Below are positions 1 through 7,406 of a stretch of DNA of 11,935 nt, one piece after another. The translations under genes were made by a program, and so were the position numbers. The number at the start of each line of letters is the position of its first letter. The first letter of the stretch is position 1. This stretch comes from an uncultured Megasphaera sp. (GTDB lineage Bacteria > Bacillota > Negativicutes > Veillonellales > Megasphaeraceae). The stretch spans positions 1 to 11,935 of the forward strand of contig NZ_CATWFF010000052.1 of the NCBI RefSeq assembly GCF_958350005.1, in the 5' to 3' direction. Under the pieces are notes generated by a model, which was not told the DNA's origin, did not search any database, and saw only the letters and a program-made list of their open reading frames with translations.

Positions 1-110
1 GCTTTATAGCTGCCGTTTTCACTGAAAACCGGTACAGAAGCGGCAAAGGCAGAAACACTCATAACAGAAACAGCAGCCAGTACGAAGAGGGAAACTTTTT
101 TCTTTAACAT
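1..110 (-). CDS. Secreted or envelope protein, N-terminal fragment (cut by window edge)
   Basis: Only the first 36 codons are in the window; the rest lies to the left. The protein starts MLKKKVSLFVLAAVSVMSVS and has a classic Sec signal peptide: a Lys-rich n-region (residues 3-5), a hydrophobic core (about 6-21) and a likely signal peptidase I site after AFA near residue 23, leaving ASVPVFSENG as the mature start. There is no lipobox cysteine. The ATG at 108-110 is preceded by an AGAAAGGA ribosome binding site, and a near-consensus promoter lies 80 bp upstream. In Negativicutes such starts are common on outer-membrane and surface proteins, but the visible part is too short to assign a family. 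Strong expression is inferred from the promoter only. Confidence 0.75.
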   Translation of the reverse strand, partial: MLKKKVSLFVLAAVSVMSVSAFAASVPVFSENGSYK

Positions 111-189
111 ATGCAATACATCCTTTCTGTGGAATACAGGTACATTCATGGTTCAGGCGCCTTAGTGTTTTATCTCCTTGGATGATTGT

Positions 190-218
190 ATTGTAACGCA
201 TGGCCATAAACATGTCTA
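190..218 (-). promoter_or_regulatory. Sigma-70 type promoter for the secreted-protein gene
   Basis: On the minus strand a -35 TAGACA (213-218) and a -10 TACAAT (190-195) are separated by exactly 17 bp. Each differs from consensus at one position. The predicted transcript would start near 183, giving an untranslated leader of about 70 nt before the ATG at 110. Confidence 0.7.
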
Positions 219-232
219 ATGCTTATGATAAT

Positions 233-265
233 AAAATTTACATGCTTTGCGAGCATGTAAATTTT
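233..265. repeat. Perfect 14-bp inverted repeat with 5-nt loop
   Basis: AAAATTTACATGCT (233-246) and AGCATGTAAATTTT (252-265) are perfectly complementary around the loop TTGCG. The repeat sits 15 bp upstream of the -35 box of the secreted-protein promoter and 80 bp beyond the yitT stop codon, where a separate terminator is already present. It could be a second, bidirectional terminator (A/T runs end both arms) or an operator or UP-like element for the next gene. The sequence does not decide between these. Confidence 0.7.
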
Positions 266-300
266 GGCGATATTTATTCCATAACCTGGAATAGAGCAAT

Positions 301-330
301 AAAAAAACGGCCATCCATGTAGGATGACCG
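301..330 (-). terminator. Rho-independent terminator of the YitT gene
   Basis: On the minus strand a 9-bp stem (CGGTCATCC with GGATGGCCG, including one G-U pair) with a 5-nt loop is followed by seven T residues (301-307). It begins 14 bp after the stop codon at 345. Confidence 0.88.
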
Positions 331-344
331 CTATGCTTCTCATA

Positions 345-1235
345 TTATAACCGTTTTTTGAAGTTGCCTACGACATTGATGCTTTCATCTTCGATGATGA
401 AGACGTTTTCGTCGTATTCACAGAGGACTTTGCGCAGGATAATGGCTTCGTTCTTGGCGACGACAGTGAGGAGAATATTGGTCTTTTCGCCGCTGTAGGC
501 ACCGATGCCCTGAATGGTCGTTACGCCGCGATGTACTTTTTCGAAAATCAGGTCTTCCATGCCTTCTTTTTTCGTGATGATCATCATGGTCATGGTAATG
601 TTCTGCAGGTGAACGCGGTCGATGACGACGGCTGTGACTGCGGCAAACAGGATGGAGTATACAGCCGAGGAAATGTCATAAATGACCATGCACGCAGAAA
701 AGACGAAGATATTGATGACTGTAAATACTTTGCCAACGCTCATGCTCTTGTATTTCTGCATGAGCAGGAGGCCCAGTATTTCTTCACCGCCGCCGCTTCC
801 CTTGGACAGGAGGGTAATGCCGGCGCCAAGGCCGCATAAAATACCGCCGGCAACGGCAGCGGTAATGTTTTCCGGCAGCAGGCTGTGATCGGGAATGGGG
901 ACAAGGCTGAGGAGCACACTGTAGGCGATGACGCAGAGAATGGTCTTGACGATAAAATCGCCGCCAAAGCGCTTCATGGAGATGTACAGCAGCGGCAGAT
1001 TCAGGAGAAAGTAGATGACGCCAATGGAGTTCGTCTGGCTCAGGGACAGGCCGGCTACGGTATCGACGACCCAGATGAGGAGCTGGGAAATGCCGAGAAA
1101 GCCGCCGTTGTACAGGTGGCAGGGAAGAATAAATACGTTGAAGCCAATAGAATACAGCAGCGATCCGCCCAGGATATAGCCCAGGACGCGCCAGTCGAAT
1201 ACGGAACGGTATTGTTTGGGAATAGACAGGTTCAT
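345..1235 (-). CDS. YitT family membrane protein (DUF161 plus DUF2179)
   Basis: A 296-residue integral membrane protein of the YitT family. The N-terminal half has five or six hydrophobic segments (about 17-37, 44-70, 72-88, 94-112, 123-143 and 170-200). Family-typical glycine-rich motifs are YNGGFLGISQ near 42-51, LNLPLL near 78, and GLGAGITLLSKGSGGGEEIL near 135-154. The soluble C-terminal part (about 205-296) matches the DUF2179 ligand-binding-like domain, with TTIQGIGAYSG. The length is normal for the family. The ATG at 1233-1235 has a strong TAAAGGAG site. The biochemical function of YitT proteins is not established; they are usually annotated as possible transporters. The gene stands alone between two terminators, with only 28 bp between the upstream hairpin and its start, so it may depend partly on read-through from the transporter operon. 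Confidence 0.9.
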   Translation of the reverse strand: MNLSIPKQYRSVFDWRVLGYILGGSLLYSIGFNVFILPCHLYNGGFLGISQLLIWVVDTVAGLSLSQTNSIGVIYFLLNLPLLYISMKRFGGDFIVKTILCVIAYSVLLSLVPIPDHSLLPENITAAVAGGILCGLGAGITLLSKGSGGGEEILGLLLMQKYKSMSVGKVFTVINIFVFSACMVIYDISSAVYSILFAAVTAVVIDRVHLQNITMTMMIITKKEGMEDLIFEKVHRGVTTIQGIGAYSGEKTNILLTVVAKNEAIILRKVLCEYDENVFIIEDESINVVGNFKKRL

Positions 1236-1263
1236 ACAGACTCTCCTTTACAGCTAGATATAA

Positions 1264-1296
1264 GTAAAAAGCCCCATGAAACATGGGGCTTTTTAC
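1264..1296 (-). terminator. Terminator after fused transporter copy A
   Basis: A perfect 15-bp inverted repeat (GTAAAAAGCCCCATG and CATGGGGCTTTTTAC) with a 3-nt AAA loop. The GC-rich core and terminal T run on either strand make it intrinsically bidirectional. Both neighbours are on the minus strand, so its main role is ending the ATPase/permease operon 28 bp after the stop codon at 1325. Confidence 0.9.
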
Positions 1297-1324
1297 GGGT
1301 CAATACACAGTCATACAGAACTGG

Positions 1325-2908
1325 TTATTGCGGCAGCAAGCCTTTCTTTACGAGGAATGCATGGGCGACTTCATGCGGATCCTGTCCGTCAATATCGACG
1401 GCATAGTTCATGTTCCGCATTTCTTCGTCTGTAATTTGTCCGTCCAGTTTTGCAAAGACGTCTTTCAGTTCAGGATATTTTTCAAATACGTCGGCACGCG
1501 TAAACGATACGGCATAGAAAGGCGGGAAGAACTGCATATCATCAGGCAGTTCCTTGAGCTGCATCTTCTTCAGCAGTGCGTCTGTAGAGAAGGCATCGAC
1601 GACGTCAACTTCCCCGTTGGCAACGGCCTGATAGCGAATGGTTGCGTCCATGGCCTTGGCGTCTTTAAAGTGAACGCCATATTTCTTTTCCAGGCCTGGC
1701 AGGCAGTCTTCACGCTGCAGGAATTCTGCCGTACATCCCAGGGTAACGTCGTTGGCAATAGCCAGGAGATCACTCATTTTCGTCAGATTATGCTGCTGTG
1801 CAAATTCGGGCCGTACGCTGAGGACGTAGGTGTTGTTGAAGCCGAAAGGCTTGGAAACGACGACGTTGTCATTCTGTTTCAGCGTATCGTGTACTTCCTG
1901 GTATACTTTGTCCGGATTGGAATCCATCGGCAGTTTGGCGAAGTTCATAAGGGCTGTGCCCGTATATTCACAGAACGTATCAATGTCGCCGTTTTTCAGG
2001 GCACTGTAGCAGAAGTCTGCGCCGTTCAGGTTGAAGCGCCGTTCTACCTTGATGTCCGTGTAGTGTTCAATAAGGTCTTCATACATATAGCCCAGAATGA
2101 AGACTTCCGTGAAGTTGGACGTGCCGAGGACGATCTTCTTCTGTGAAGCTGTCTGGTAGTACGTGTAGCCTTTGTTGACCAGCGGTACGGCTACCAGAGC
2201 CAGGCACAGAGCAGAGACGACGACTTTCTTGAAGGTATGATTGGACTGGCTGTCGTTGGTAATTTCTGCAGCCGGTTTCAGGCCTTCCGGAACGAGGAGG
2301 CTTTCGGCCTGGGACAGAAGGTAGTCGATGAGCAGGGCCAGAATAGAAGCCGGAATGGCGCCGAGGAGAACCATGTCGATGTTCAGCCCAATGAGGCCCA
2401 TGTTGATGAACCAGCCGAGACCGCCGGCGCCGGCAAAGGCGGCAATGGTCATGGTGCCGACAGCGGCAACGGCGCTGATGCGGATACCGGCCATGATAAA
2501 GGGCATGGCCAGAGGCAGTTCGACTTTCATGAGCTGCTGCCACGGCGACAGGCCAATGCCGTCAGCTGCTTCCATCGTATGAGGATCAATGCTCATGATG
2601 CCGGTGTAAGTGTTTTTAATAATCGGCAGCAGGGCGTATACGATGACCATGATGATAGCCGGCTTTTCGCCAATGCCGACGAACGGAACGGAGAAGGCCA
2701 GCAGGGCGATGCAGGGAATACTCTGCATCAGGTTGGCAATGCCGATGACGATATTGGCAGCCGATTTGTTTTTCGTAACGGCAATGCCCAGGGGCACGCC
2801 GATGAGGATTGACAGGAATACGGCCATGGTCGTCATATTCATGTGTTCCATGAACCGCATCCATACATCTGGATACTTAGCGAGTAATAAGGCAAAGAAA
2901 CTGGTCAT
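1325..2908 (-). CDS. Fused ABC permease and substrate-binding protein, OpuF/EgtU type (copy A)
   Basis: This 527-residue protein fuses a ProW/OpuCB-type permease to an OpuCC-type binding domain, an architecture known from OpuFB (glycine betaine) and EgtUBC (ergothioneine). The permease spans about 1-205, with membrane segments near 26-46, 52-78, 83-98, 130-158 and 176-200 and an EAA coupling motif (EAADGIGLSPW) from 113. A further segment (227-246) anchors the extracytoplasmic binding domain (about 257-527). That domain shows GTSNFTEV (262-269), the family EYTGT motif with E314, and GFNNTY (356-361). The ligand cannot be told from sequence: betaine, carnitine or choline and ergothioneine are all possible. 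Its ATG overlaps the ATPase stop codon by 4 bp (ATGA) and has a GGAGG site, so the two are translationally coupled. It shares about two thirds of its residues with copy B. Confidence 0.93.
   Translation of the reverse strand: MTSFFALLLAKYPDVWMRFMEHMNMTTMAVFLSILIGVPLGIAVTKNKSAANIVIGIANLMQSIPCIALLAFSVPFVGIGEKPAIIMVIVYALLPIIKNTYTGIMSIDPHTMEAADGIGLSPWQQLMKVELPLAMPFIMAGIRISAVAAVGTMTIAAFAGAGGLGWFINMGLIGLNIDMVLLGAIPASILALLIDYLLSQAESLLVPEGLKPAAEITNDSQSNHTFKKVVVSALCLALVAVPLVNKGYTYYQTASQKKIVLGTSNFTEVFILGYMYEDLIEHYTDIKVERRFNLNGADFCYSALKNGDIDTFCEYTGTALMNFAKLPMDSNPDKVYQEVHDTLKQNDNVVVSKPFGFNNTYVLSVRPEFAQQHNLTKMSDLLAIANDVTLGCTAEFLQREDCLPGLEKKYGVHFKDAKAMDATIRYQAVANGEVDVVDAFSTDALLKKMQLKELPDDMQFFPPFYAVSFTRADVFEKYPELKDVFAKLDGQITDEEMRNMNYAVDIDGQDPHEVAHAFLVKKGLLPQ
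2397..2467. repeat. 71-bp tract nearly identical to 8476-8546
   Basis: This segment of copy A encodes the permease stretch around AAFAGAGGLGWFINMG. It matches copy B over 71 bp with two mismatches (positions 2408 and 2445), far above the similarity of the flanking sequence. Both tracts are in the same orientation, 6,079 bp apart. Confidence 0.85.
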
Positions 2909-4044
2909 GACAAAATTCCTCCTTCGTTAGTGCTGGCAGTTTGATATTGACGGCTCAATACGAGGAGCAAACGGCTTTTTGTCAGGAACCCAGTTACTTC
3001 CTGGGCGTCGTTTACGACGGGGATGATGTTGAAATACGTGTAGTCAACGTTGTTGATAATATCTTTCAGCGTCGTATCTTCCGTAACCGTCTGGTAGTCA
3101 TGGGAAATGAAATCAGTCAGCGGCATGCTGTAGGACTTGAAGTCCTTCAGGTCAGACAGCCAGATAATGCCTTCCAGCTTGCGGTGATTCGTGACGAGCA
3201 CGCTGTCGACGCGGGCGTGGTTCATGACCTGCAGGGCCTGGATGAGCGTGCGGTCTGACGAAATGGAGCACGGGTTTTTCAGCATAATGTCCCGGGCTTT
3301 GATGAATTCCGGATTGGACCAGAGACGGTTCTTGCCGATAAAGGTCTTTACGTAGTCGTTGGCCGGTTTTTTCAGGATATTTTCTGGTGTGTCGCACTGG
3401 ACGATGAAGCCGTTCTGAATGATGCAGATACGGTCGGCCATTTTAATGGCTTCGTCCATGTCGTGGGTGACGAAGACGATGGTTTTATGGAACCGTTTCT
3501 GCAGCTTTACGATAGAATCCTGCAGGTCACTGCGGGTCATGGGGTCCAGGGCGCTGAAAGGTTCATCCATGAGGATAATGTCCGGGTTGGTCGCAAAGGC
3601 GCGGGCTACGCCGACACGCTGTTTCTGGCCGCCTGACAGCTGGCACGGATAGAGATTGCGGTAACTTGCCGGATCGAGTTCGACCATGGACAGCAGTTCG
3701 TCAATGCGGGCGTCGATCATCTTGGGATCGTAGTTGTTAATGGTCAGGATGATGCGGATATTGTCGGCAATGGTCATATGCGGAAACAGGCCGGCATCCT
3801 GGACAACGTAGCCAATGCGGCGGCGCAGGCCAATACTGTCCTGTTTCTTTATGGATACGCCGTCAATGGAAATGTCGCCGCCGTTGATGTCATTCAGCTT
3901 GTTTATGGTCTTCAGCAGCGTCGTCTTCCCGCAGCCTGATGAGCCGATGAGGACCATAAATTCCCCGTCTTTGATTGTCAGGTTGATGGAATGGAGGACG
4001 AGCTTATCCTTGTAGGATTTTGTTACTTTTGAAAAGGTAATCAT
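2905..4044 (-). CDS. ABC transporter ATP-binding protein with CBS domains (OpuCA/EgtUA type)
   Basis: A 379-residue ATPase that energises the fused permease encoded next to it. Walker A GSSGCGKT is at 34-41, the Q-loop glutamine at 82, the signature LSGGQ at 136-140, Walker B IILMDE at 156-161 and the H-loop His at 194. The C-terminal region (about 248-370) is a pair of CBS domains, which in OpuA-type transporters sense ionic strength or nucleotides. The frame is open to a further ATG at 4089, but I choose the ATG at 4042-4044 (MITFSKV). A perfect AAGGAGG lies 6 nt upstream, and the predicted -10 box (4096-4101) would put the transcript start almost on the longer start. The adjacent ATG at 4047 is possible but only 3 nt from the ribosome site. 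It is the only ATPase in the window and may serve copy B too (inference). Confidence 0.93.
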   Translation of the reverse strand: MITFSKVTKSYKDKLVLHSINLTIKDGEFMVLIGSSGCGKTTLLKTINKLNDINGGDISIDGVSIKKQDSIGLRRRIGYVVQDAGLFPHMTIADNIRIILTINNYDPKMIDARIDELLSMVELDPASYRNLYPCQLSGGQKQRVGVARAFATNPDIILMDEPFSALDPMTRSDLQDSIVKLQKRFHKTIVFVTHDMDEAIKMADRICIIQNGFIVQCDTPENILKKPANDYVKTFIGKNRLWSNPEFIKARDIMLKNPCSISSDRTLIQALQVMNHARVDSVLVTNHRKLEGIIWLSDLKDFKSYSMPLTDFISHDYQTVTEDTTLKDIINNVDYTYFNIIPVVNDAQEVTGFLTKSRLLLVLSRQYQTASTNEGGILS

Positions 4045-4050
4045 CATAAG

Positions 4051-4057
4051 CCTCCTT
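4051..4057 (-). promoter_or_regulatory. Ribosome binding site that fixes the ATPase start
   Basis: AAGGAGG on the minus strand, 6 nt before the ATG at 4044 and 3 nt before the ATG at 4047. It argues against the longer reading frame that begins at 4089. Confidence 0.85.
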
Positions 4058-4095
4058 TTGCTTATAACAGGCAGCATGTTGTACTGCATTTATGT

Positions 4096-4160
4096 ATCAT
4101 ACGACAAATAACGTTAAGGCAGGCTTAATATAGGAGGGATATGATTAAGAGTACGTTAAG
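4096..4160 (-). promoter_or_regulatory. Promoter of the ATPase/copy A operon with four TTAA half-sites (Pho-box-like)
   Basis: A -10 box TATGAT (4096-4101) has no recognisable -35 (GCCTGC at the 17-bp position). Upstream lie TTAA motifs starting at 4114, 4125, 4145 and 4156, that is, two pairs in 11-bp steps. On the minus strand these read CTTAAC, CTTAAT, ATTAAG and CTTAAC. Direct TTAACA-like hexamers at 11-bp periodicity next to a poor -35 are the hallmark of PhoP/PhoB-type activator sites. The same layout precedes copy B (9036-9088). Control by phosphate limitation is inference. Confidence 0.6.
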
Positions 4161-4207
4161 ATTGCAATATTTCTGTTAGAAACGGCGGAAAACAGGGAAA
4201 AACGGGA

Positions 4208-4255
4208 AACAGCCTGCATCGTTCCCCTGTAGAAAGAGGTACTATGCAGGCTGTT
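4208..4255 (-). terminator. Terminator of the sensory operon
   Basis: A perfect 12-bp stem, AACAGCCTGCAT (4208-4219) and ATGCAGGCTGTT (4244-4255), with a 24-nt loop, begins 9 bp after the response regulator stop. On the minus strand it is followed by the T-rich stretch TTTCCCGTTTTTCCC. The large loop and interrupted T tract make it weaker than the other terminators here. Confidence 0.7.
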
Positions 4256-4264
4256 GGAAAGCAT

Positions 4265-4900
4265 TTATTTCAGCAGATCATGTCTGATGGCATAGTCGAC
4301 CAGATCGGCTTTGGTTGCACAGTGCAGTTTGTTCATGAGCCGCGTTTTATAGGTTGATACGGTTTTGATGGAAATAAACAGTTCATCGGCAATGGCCCCG
4401 AGGGAGTAGCCGCGGACCAGATACTGCAGTACTTCCTGTTCCCGGCAGGACAGTTCTTCCAGGGCTGTGTCCGGCGGCCCGGCGATCAGGCTGTCCAGCA
4501 GCATATGCGTATCTTCGGCGCTCAGGTAGCGGCCGCCCTGGGCGACGGTGCGGAGGGCCTGAAACAGTTCCGTGTCAATCGTGTCTTTGCAGAGATAGCC
4601 GTCGGCGCCCTGGGTCATGAGTTCTTTAATATACTGGTTTTCGCTGTACATCGTCAGAATGAGTACTTTTACCGGCAGGTGGCGGCGGCGGATTTCCCGC
4701 AGACAGTCAAGGCCTCCCATGACCGGCATGGACAGGTCCAGCAGGACTACGTCAACGTCGGCAGACTGCAGTTTTTCCAGCGTTTCCACCCCGTTGGAAG
4801 CTTCGGCGACGACCTGGAAATCATCCTGCGAGGCAAGGAGCAGCTTCAGTCCTGTCCGCAAGATGCGGTGGTCATCGGCCAGTAAGAGTTTAATTGGCAT
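4265..4900 (-). CDS. NarL/LuxR-family response regulator
   Basis: A 211-residue cytoplasmic DNA-binding regulator. The N-terminal receiver domain (about 3-120) has the acidic pair D9/D10, the phosphoacceptor D55 in VVLLDLSMP, T83 and K105. A GerE/LuxR-type helix-turn-helix follows at about 148-208, beginning LSCREQEVLQ and including the recognition region ISIKTVSTYKTRLMNKL. The length is typical of the NarL/UhpA/DegU group. The gene overlaps the end of the kinase gene by 11 bp and has an AAGGAGG site 8 nt before its ATG, so it is the cognate partner of that kinase. Its targets are unknown. Neighbouring transporter genes are obvious candidates, especially the OPA antiporter, but the TTAA repeats before the ABC genes look more like sites for an OmpR/PhoP-type regulator. 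Confidence 0.95.
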   Translation of the reverse strand: MPIKLLLADDHRILRTGLKLLLASQDDFQVVAEASNGVETLEKLQSADVDVVLLDLSMPVMGGLDCLREIRRRHLPVKVLILTMYSENQYIKELMTQGADGYLCKDTIDTELFQALRTVAQGGRYLSAEDTHMLLDSLIAGPPDTALEELSCREQEVLQYLVRGYSLGAIADELFISIKTVSTYKTRLMNKLHCATKADLVDYAIRHDLLK

Positions 4901-6332
4901 GATCTGTTCCTCCTTGTAATGACACGTCCTTCAGCGGAAGGGTAATGCAGATTGCCGTACCGCCCTGGGGCAGGCTGGAAATCTGAAAGGTTCCGCTGAG
5001 CAGTTCTGTCCGTTCCTGCATGCTGGCCAGGCCCAGGTGATTATCGAGCCGTGCTTTTTCGGCCATATCCCGGCTGAGGCCAATGCCGTTGTCGGTAATG
5101 GTCAAGGTCAGTGTCCTGTCTGTCGCAGCAAGGGAGATATGAGCGGCTGTGGCCCTGGCATGGCGGACAATATTGGTCAGCCCTTCCTGCATCATGCGGT
5201 AGCAGAGCAGGGAAACGGGGCGGGGCAGGTCTGTGCAGTCGCCGTCGTGAACGAAGGTAACCTCTATCTGGGGCTGGGCCCGGCGGAACGTATCCAGATA
5301 TTTTTCCATAGCCGCAACCAGACCCAGATCGTCGAGCAGAGGCGGGTGCAGATTGACGGCCAGGTGCCGGAGTCCTTCCAGGGTTTCCTTCGTCAGGGTA
5401 CTTACGTTTTCCACCAGTTCCCGTACAGATGCATCGGGGATACGGTCCCGGATAATTCGCAAATAAGCCAGCATGGAAACCATGGACTGACTTGTTTCGT
5501 CGTGAAGTTCCCGGGAAATGCGCCGCCGTTCGTCTTCCCGGGCCGAAAAGAGCTGGCTGATGAGCTGCATGCGCAGCCGTTCTTTTTCCTGCAGCGTCTG
5601 GAGAAGGCGGGAATTTTCCTGATCTCTGGCGTACAGCCGGGAAGACAGGGTGTTGAAGGCCCGGGCCAGACGGCCCATGTCGTCATCTGCCTGGGGCTCT
5701 ACTTTGACGCAGTAGTTGCCCCGTCCCAGCTGGCGGACAGCAAGGGACATGGTGCGAATAGGCTTTAGAAAACTGTGGGCAAAGCGCGTAGCCAGCCAGG
5801 AAGCGGCCAGGCAGATCAGCAGGACAAGGGTGATGATTTCCGCAAAGCGACGGCGCATGAGTTCAGACATGGGCCCTTCAGTCAGGCCAATGCGGAAATA
5901 GCCGATCAGGCCGTCGTCAATGGGATAGAGCACTTCCCGGATCATTCCTTCATTACTGTCGAACAGCATGGTGTCGGTCTTCTGGTCCGGCCGGCGCTGA
6001 CGGACTGGCGGCAGGCCCTGGGGCAGGCCGTCCGTAAAGGTGCTGGCTATGATGTGTCCGTTTGGCAAGGTGACCATAATATAGCGGATCTGGCTGTTTA
6101 CGGTCTGAATATGTACGAGCTGCTCTGTAATGCTGAAGCGGTCGTCCAGAAGGATGTCGTCGCCTATGGCTGTGCTCAGGGCCTGGCCGATTTCCAGGCC
6201 TGCCGTGTCCAGCTCCCGCTCCATTTGCGTCCGCGTCGTGTACAGCATGAGACTGCCAATGAGGACGCCGCAGATAAAAATGGCGCCCACAATGAGGACG
6301 TTAAATTTTACGTACAGACTGTATTTTTTCAT
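4890..6332 (-). CDS. Membrane sensor histidine kinase, NarX/UhpB type (HisKA_3)
   Basis: A 480-residue kinase. TM1 (about 11-31) and TM2 (about 166-184) enclose an extracytoplasmic sensor region of about 130 residues (33-165). A HAMP linker (about 185-237) and a coiled-coil stretch (about 235-265) follow. The dimerisation and phosphoacceptor domain has RISRELHDE with H277, the HisKA_3 form, and the ATPase domain has an N-box at N387, the G1 box DNGIGL at 414-419 and a second glycine-containing motif GLASMQER at 434-441. Its start codon overlaps the stop of the lipoprotein gene (ATGA), with the GGGAGG site inside that gene. It overlaps the regulator gene by 11 bp. The tight linkage suggests that the PhnD-like lipoprotein presents a ligand to the periplasmic domain of this kinase (inference by analogy with HptA/HptS). 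Confidence 0.94.
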   Translation of the reverse strand: MKKYSLYVKFNVLIVGAIFICGVLIGSLMLYTTRTQMERELDTAGLEIGQALSTAIGDDILLDDRFSITEQLVHIQTVNSQIRYIMVTLPNGHIIASTFTDGLPQGLPPVRQRRPDQKTDTMLFDSNEGMIREVLYPIDDGLIGYFRIGLTEGPMSELMRRRFAEIITLVLLICLAASWLATRFAHSFLKPIRTMSLAVRQLGRGNYCVKVEPQADDDMGRLARAFNTLSSRLYARDQENSRLLQTLQEKERLRMQLISQLFSAREDERRRISRELHDETSQSMVSMLAYLRIIRDRIPDASVRELVENVSTLTKETLEGLRHLAVNLHPPLLDDLGLVAAMEKYLDTFRRAQPQIEVTFVHDGDCTDLPRPVSLLCYRMMQEGLTNIVRHARATAAHISLAATDRTLTLTITDNGIGLSRDMAEKARLDNHLGLASMQERTELLSGTFQISSLPQGGTAICITLPLKDVSLQGGTDHAN

Positions 6333-7270
6333 TCAGGCCTCCCGGTGCGGTGCATACGCAGGGCATACTGGCGGCGAAGCTCGTCATAGGCGCCGGGCAC
6401 AGGCGGCACAAAGGCGTCGATCTGGATGGACTTCATCGCCTCCTGCAGGGACGGATCAGTATGCATGGTGTAAAAAATCTGCCGCAGCTTGTCTTTTTCC
6501 TGTTCCGGCAGGTCCCTGCGCATAATGACCGGCCCTGTAGGCGCCTCGGGCAGGACGGCAAAGATCCGGATCTGCTGACACAGCTGGGGATTGGTCTGCC
6601 GGACAAAATCGTATATCTGACTGTCAATGCTGGCGCCGTCGGCCAGGTGGTTGGCTACGGCCCAGATCGATTTATCGTGATTATAGGTATAGAAAAAGCG
6701 CTTAAAATACGTACTGGCTGAGGTCCCGCGCTCACTGAGCAGGGAATCGACTGCCAGCCGTCCGGAATAGCTCAGGGGGTCCGTAAAGGCAAAGGTCCGG
6801 CCCTGGAGCTGACTGAAATCGGTAATATCCGTGTCGGCGCCGGTAATCAGGTACGTGCTGTAGTACACGGAACCACTCGTTTCGGCCATGGCCAGCAGTT
6901 CTGCAGGCGGCACATTCTGATAAGCACAGTAGGCGCCTGTGGAAAAGAAGGCAATGTCGGCGCCGCCGCTGCTCATCAGCTTGTTGAGTTCTTCATAAGA
7001 GCGGCGCTGAATCAGCACGGCAGGCCGTCCCTGCTTCCGGGCAATATAGTTGACGATAATCTGGTAGGACTGGCGCGTTTCTTTCGGGGAAATGACGGAG
7101 GCGAAGGCAATGCGCAGCGGCGCTTCTGCGGTGGAACTGGTCTGAGCCTGCTGAGGCTGAGACTGCGTGAAGTCAATGGCGCCGTCGGTCCTGCGGCATC
7201 CGGCAGCATATACGAGAATACATGCTGCCAGTGCCAGGACGAAGCAGCCTACCCATTTTGCACCCTTCAT
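6329..7270 (-). CDS. PhnD-like substrate-binding lipoprotein, probable sensor component
   Basis: A 313-residue periplasmic binding protein of the phosphate/phosphite/phosphonate (PhnD) family. The N-terminus has a lipoprotein signal with lipobox AAGC (C25), then a polar linker (26-50, rich in Gln, Ser and Thr). The binding domain begins LRIAFASVISPKE near 52. Family marks are DIAFFSTGAYCAY (105-117), of the type seen in HptA-like proteins, and FTDPLSYSGR (162-171), which corresponds to the anion-binding Ser/Ser-Gly loop of PhnD. No permease or ATPase of the Phn type is adjacent. Instead it is the first gene of an operon with a histidine kinase, overlapping it by 4 bp, so a sensory rather than a transport role is likely. 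The ligand could be phosphate, a phosphonate or a sugar phosphate. The ATG at 7268-7270 has an AGGAGGG site. Confidence 0.88.
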   Translation of the reverse strand: MKGAKWVGCFVLALAACILVYAAGCRRTDGAIDFTQSQPQQAQTSSTAEAPLRIAFASVISPKETRQSYQIIVNYIARKQGRPAVLIQRRSYEELNKLMSSGGADIAFFSTGAYCAYQNVPPAELLAMAETSGSVYYSTYLITGADTDITDFSQLQGRTFAFTDPLSYSGRLAVDSLLSERGTSASTYFKRFFYTYNHDKSIWAVANHLADGASIDSQIYDFVRQTNPQLCQQIRIFAVLPEAPTGPVIMRRDLPEQEKDKLRQIFYTMHTDPSLQEAMKSIQIDAFVPPVPGAYDELRRQYALRMHRTGRPE

Positions 7271-7308
7271 ACGCTAACCCTCCTGTATCACGAACTATCC
7301 TTTATTTT

Positions 7309-7338
7309 ATTATACGGTATAGACAGGAAAGATTGCAA
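7309..7338 (-). promoter_or_regulatory. Promoter of the lipoprotein-kinase-regulator operon
   Basis: On the minus strand a -35 TTGCAA (7333-7338) and a perfect -10 TATAAT (7309-7314) are 18 bp apart, about 40 bp before the start codon. A small palindrome ATACCGTAT overlaps the -10 box and recurs beside a -10 box of the OPA gene. Confidence 0.68.
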
Positions 7339-7351
7339 AAAATAGGGGCAT

Positions 7352-7386
7352 AAAAAAATACTCTCCCATCATGAACGGGAGAGTAT
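7352..7386 (-). terminator. Terminator after fused transporter copy B
   Basis: A 10-bp stem (ATACTCTCCC at 7358-7367 and GGGAGAGTAT at 7377-7386) with a 9-nt loop, followed on the minus strand by seven T residues. It starts 20 bp after the stop codon at 7407. Confidence 0.9.
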
Positions 7387-7406
7387 GGGCCTGAAAGATG
7401 CAGCAG

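Noticed and set aside
19..213. 64-codon minus-strand frame overlapping the secreted-protein leader
   Set aside because: It runs through the promoter and leader region out of frame with the signal-peptide gene, and its Cys/Phe-rich product resembles no family.
885..2146. Long plus-strand open frames opposite yitT and copy A
   Set aside because: They lie antisense to well-recognised genes, have low-complexity composition and show no family motif.
2237..2812. 191-codon plus-strand open frame inside copy A
   Set aside because: Antisense shadow of the permease region; the equivalent frames in copy B (8388-8870) are broken up, so the protein is not conserved.
4045..4089. Longer N-terminus of the ATPase starting MQYNMLPV
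   Set aside because: The predicted -10 box places the transcript start at about this position, and the only good ribosome binding site (4051-4057) lies inside the extension.
5037..6525. Plus-strand open frames of 131 to 243 codons opposite the kinase and lipoprotein
   Set aside because: Opposite strand of genes with clear catalytic motifs; no ribosome site or family features of their own.
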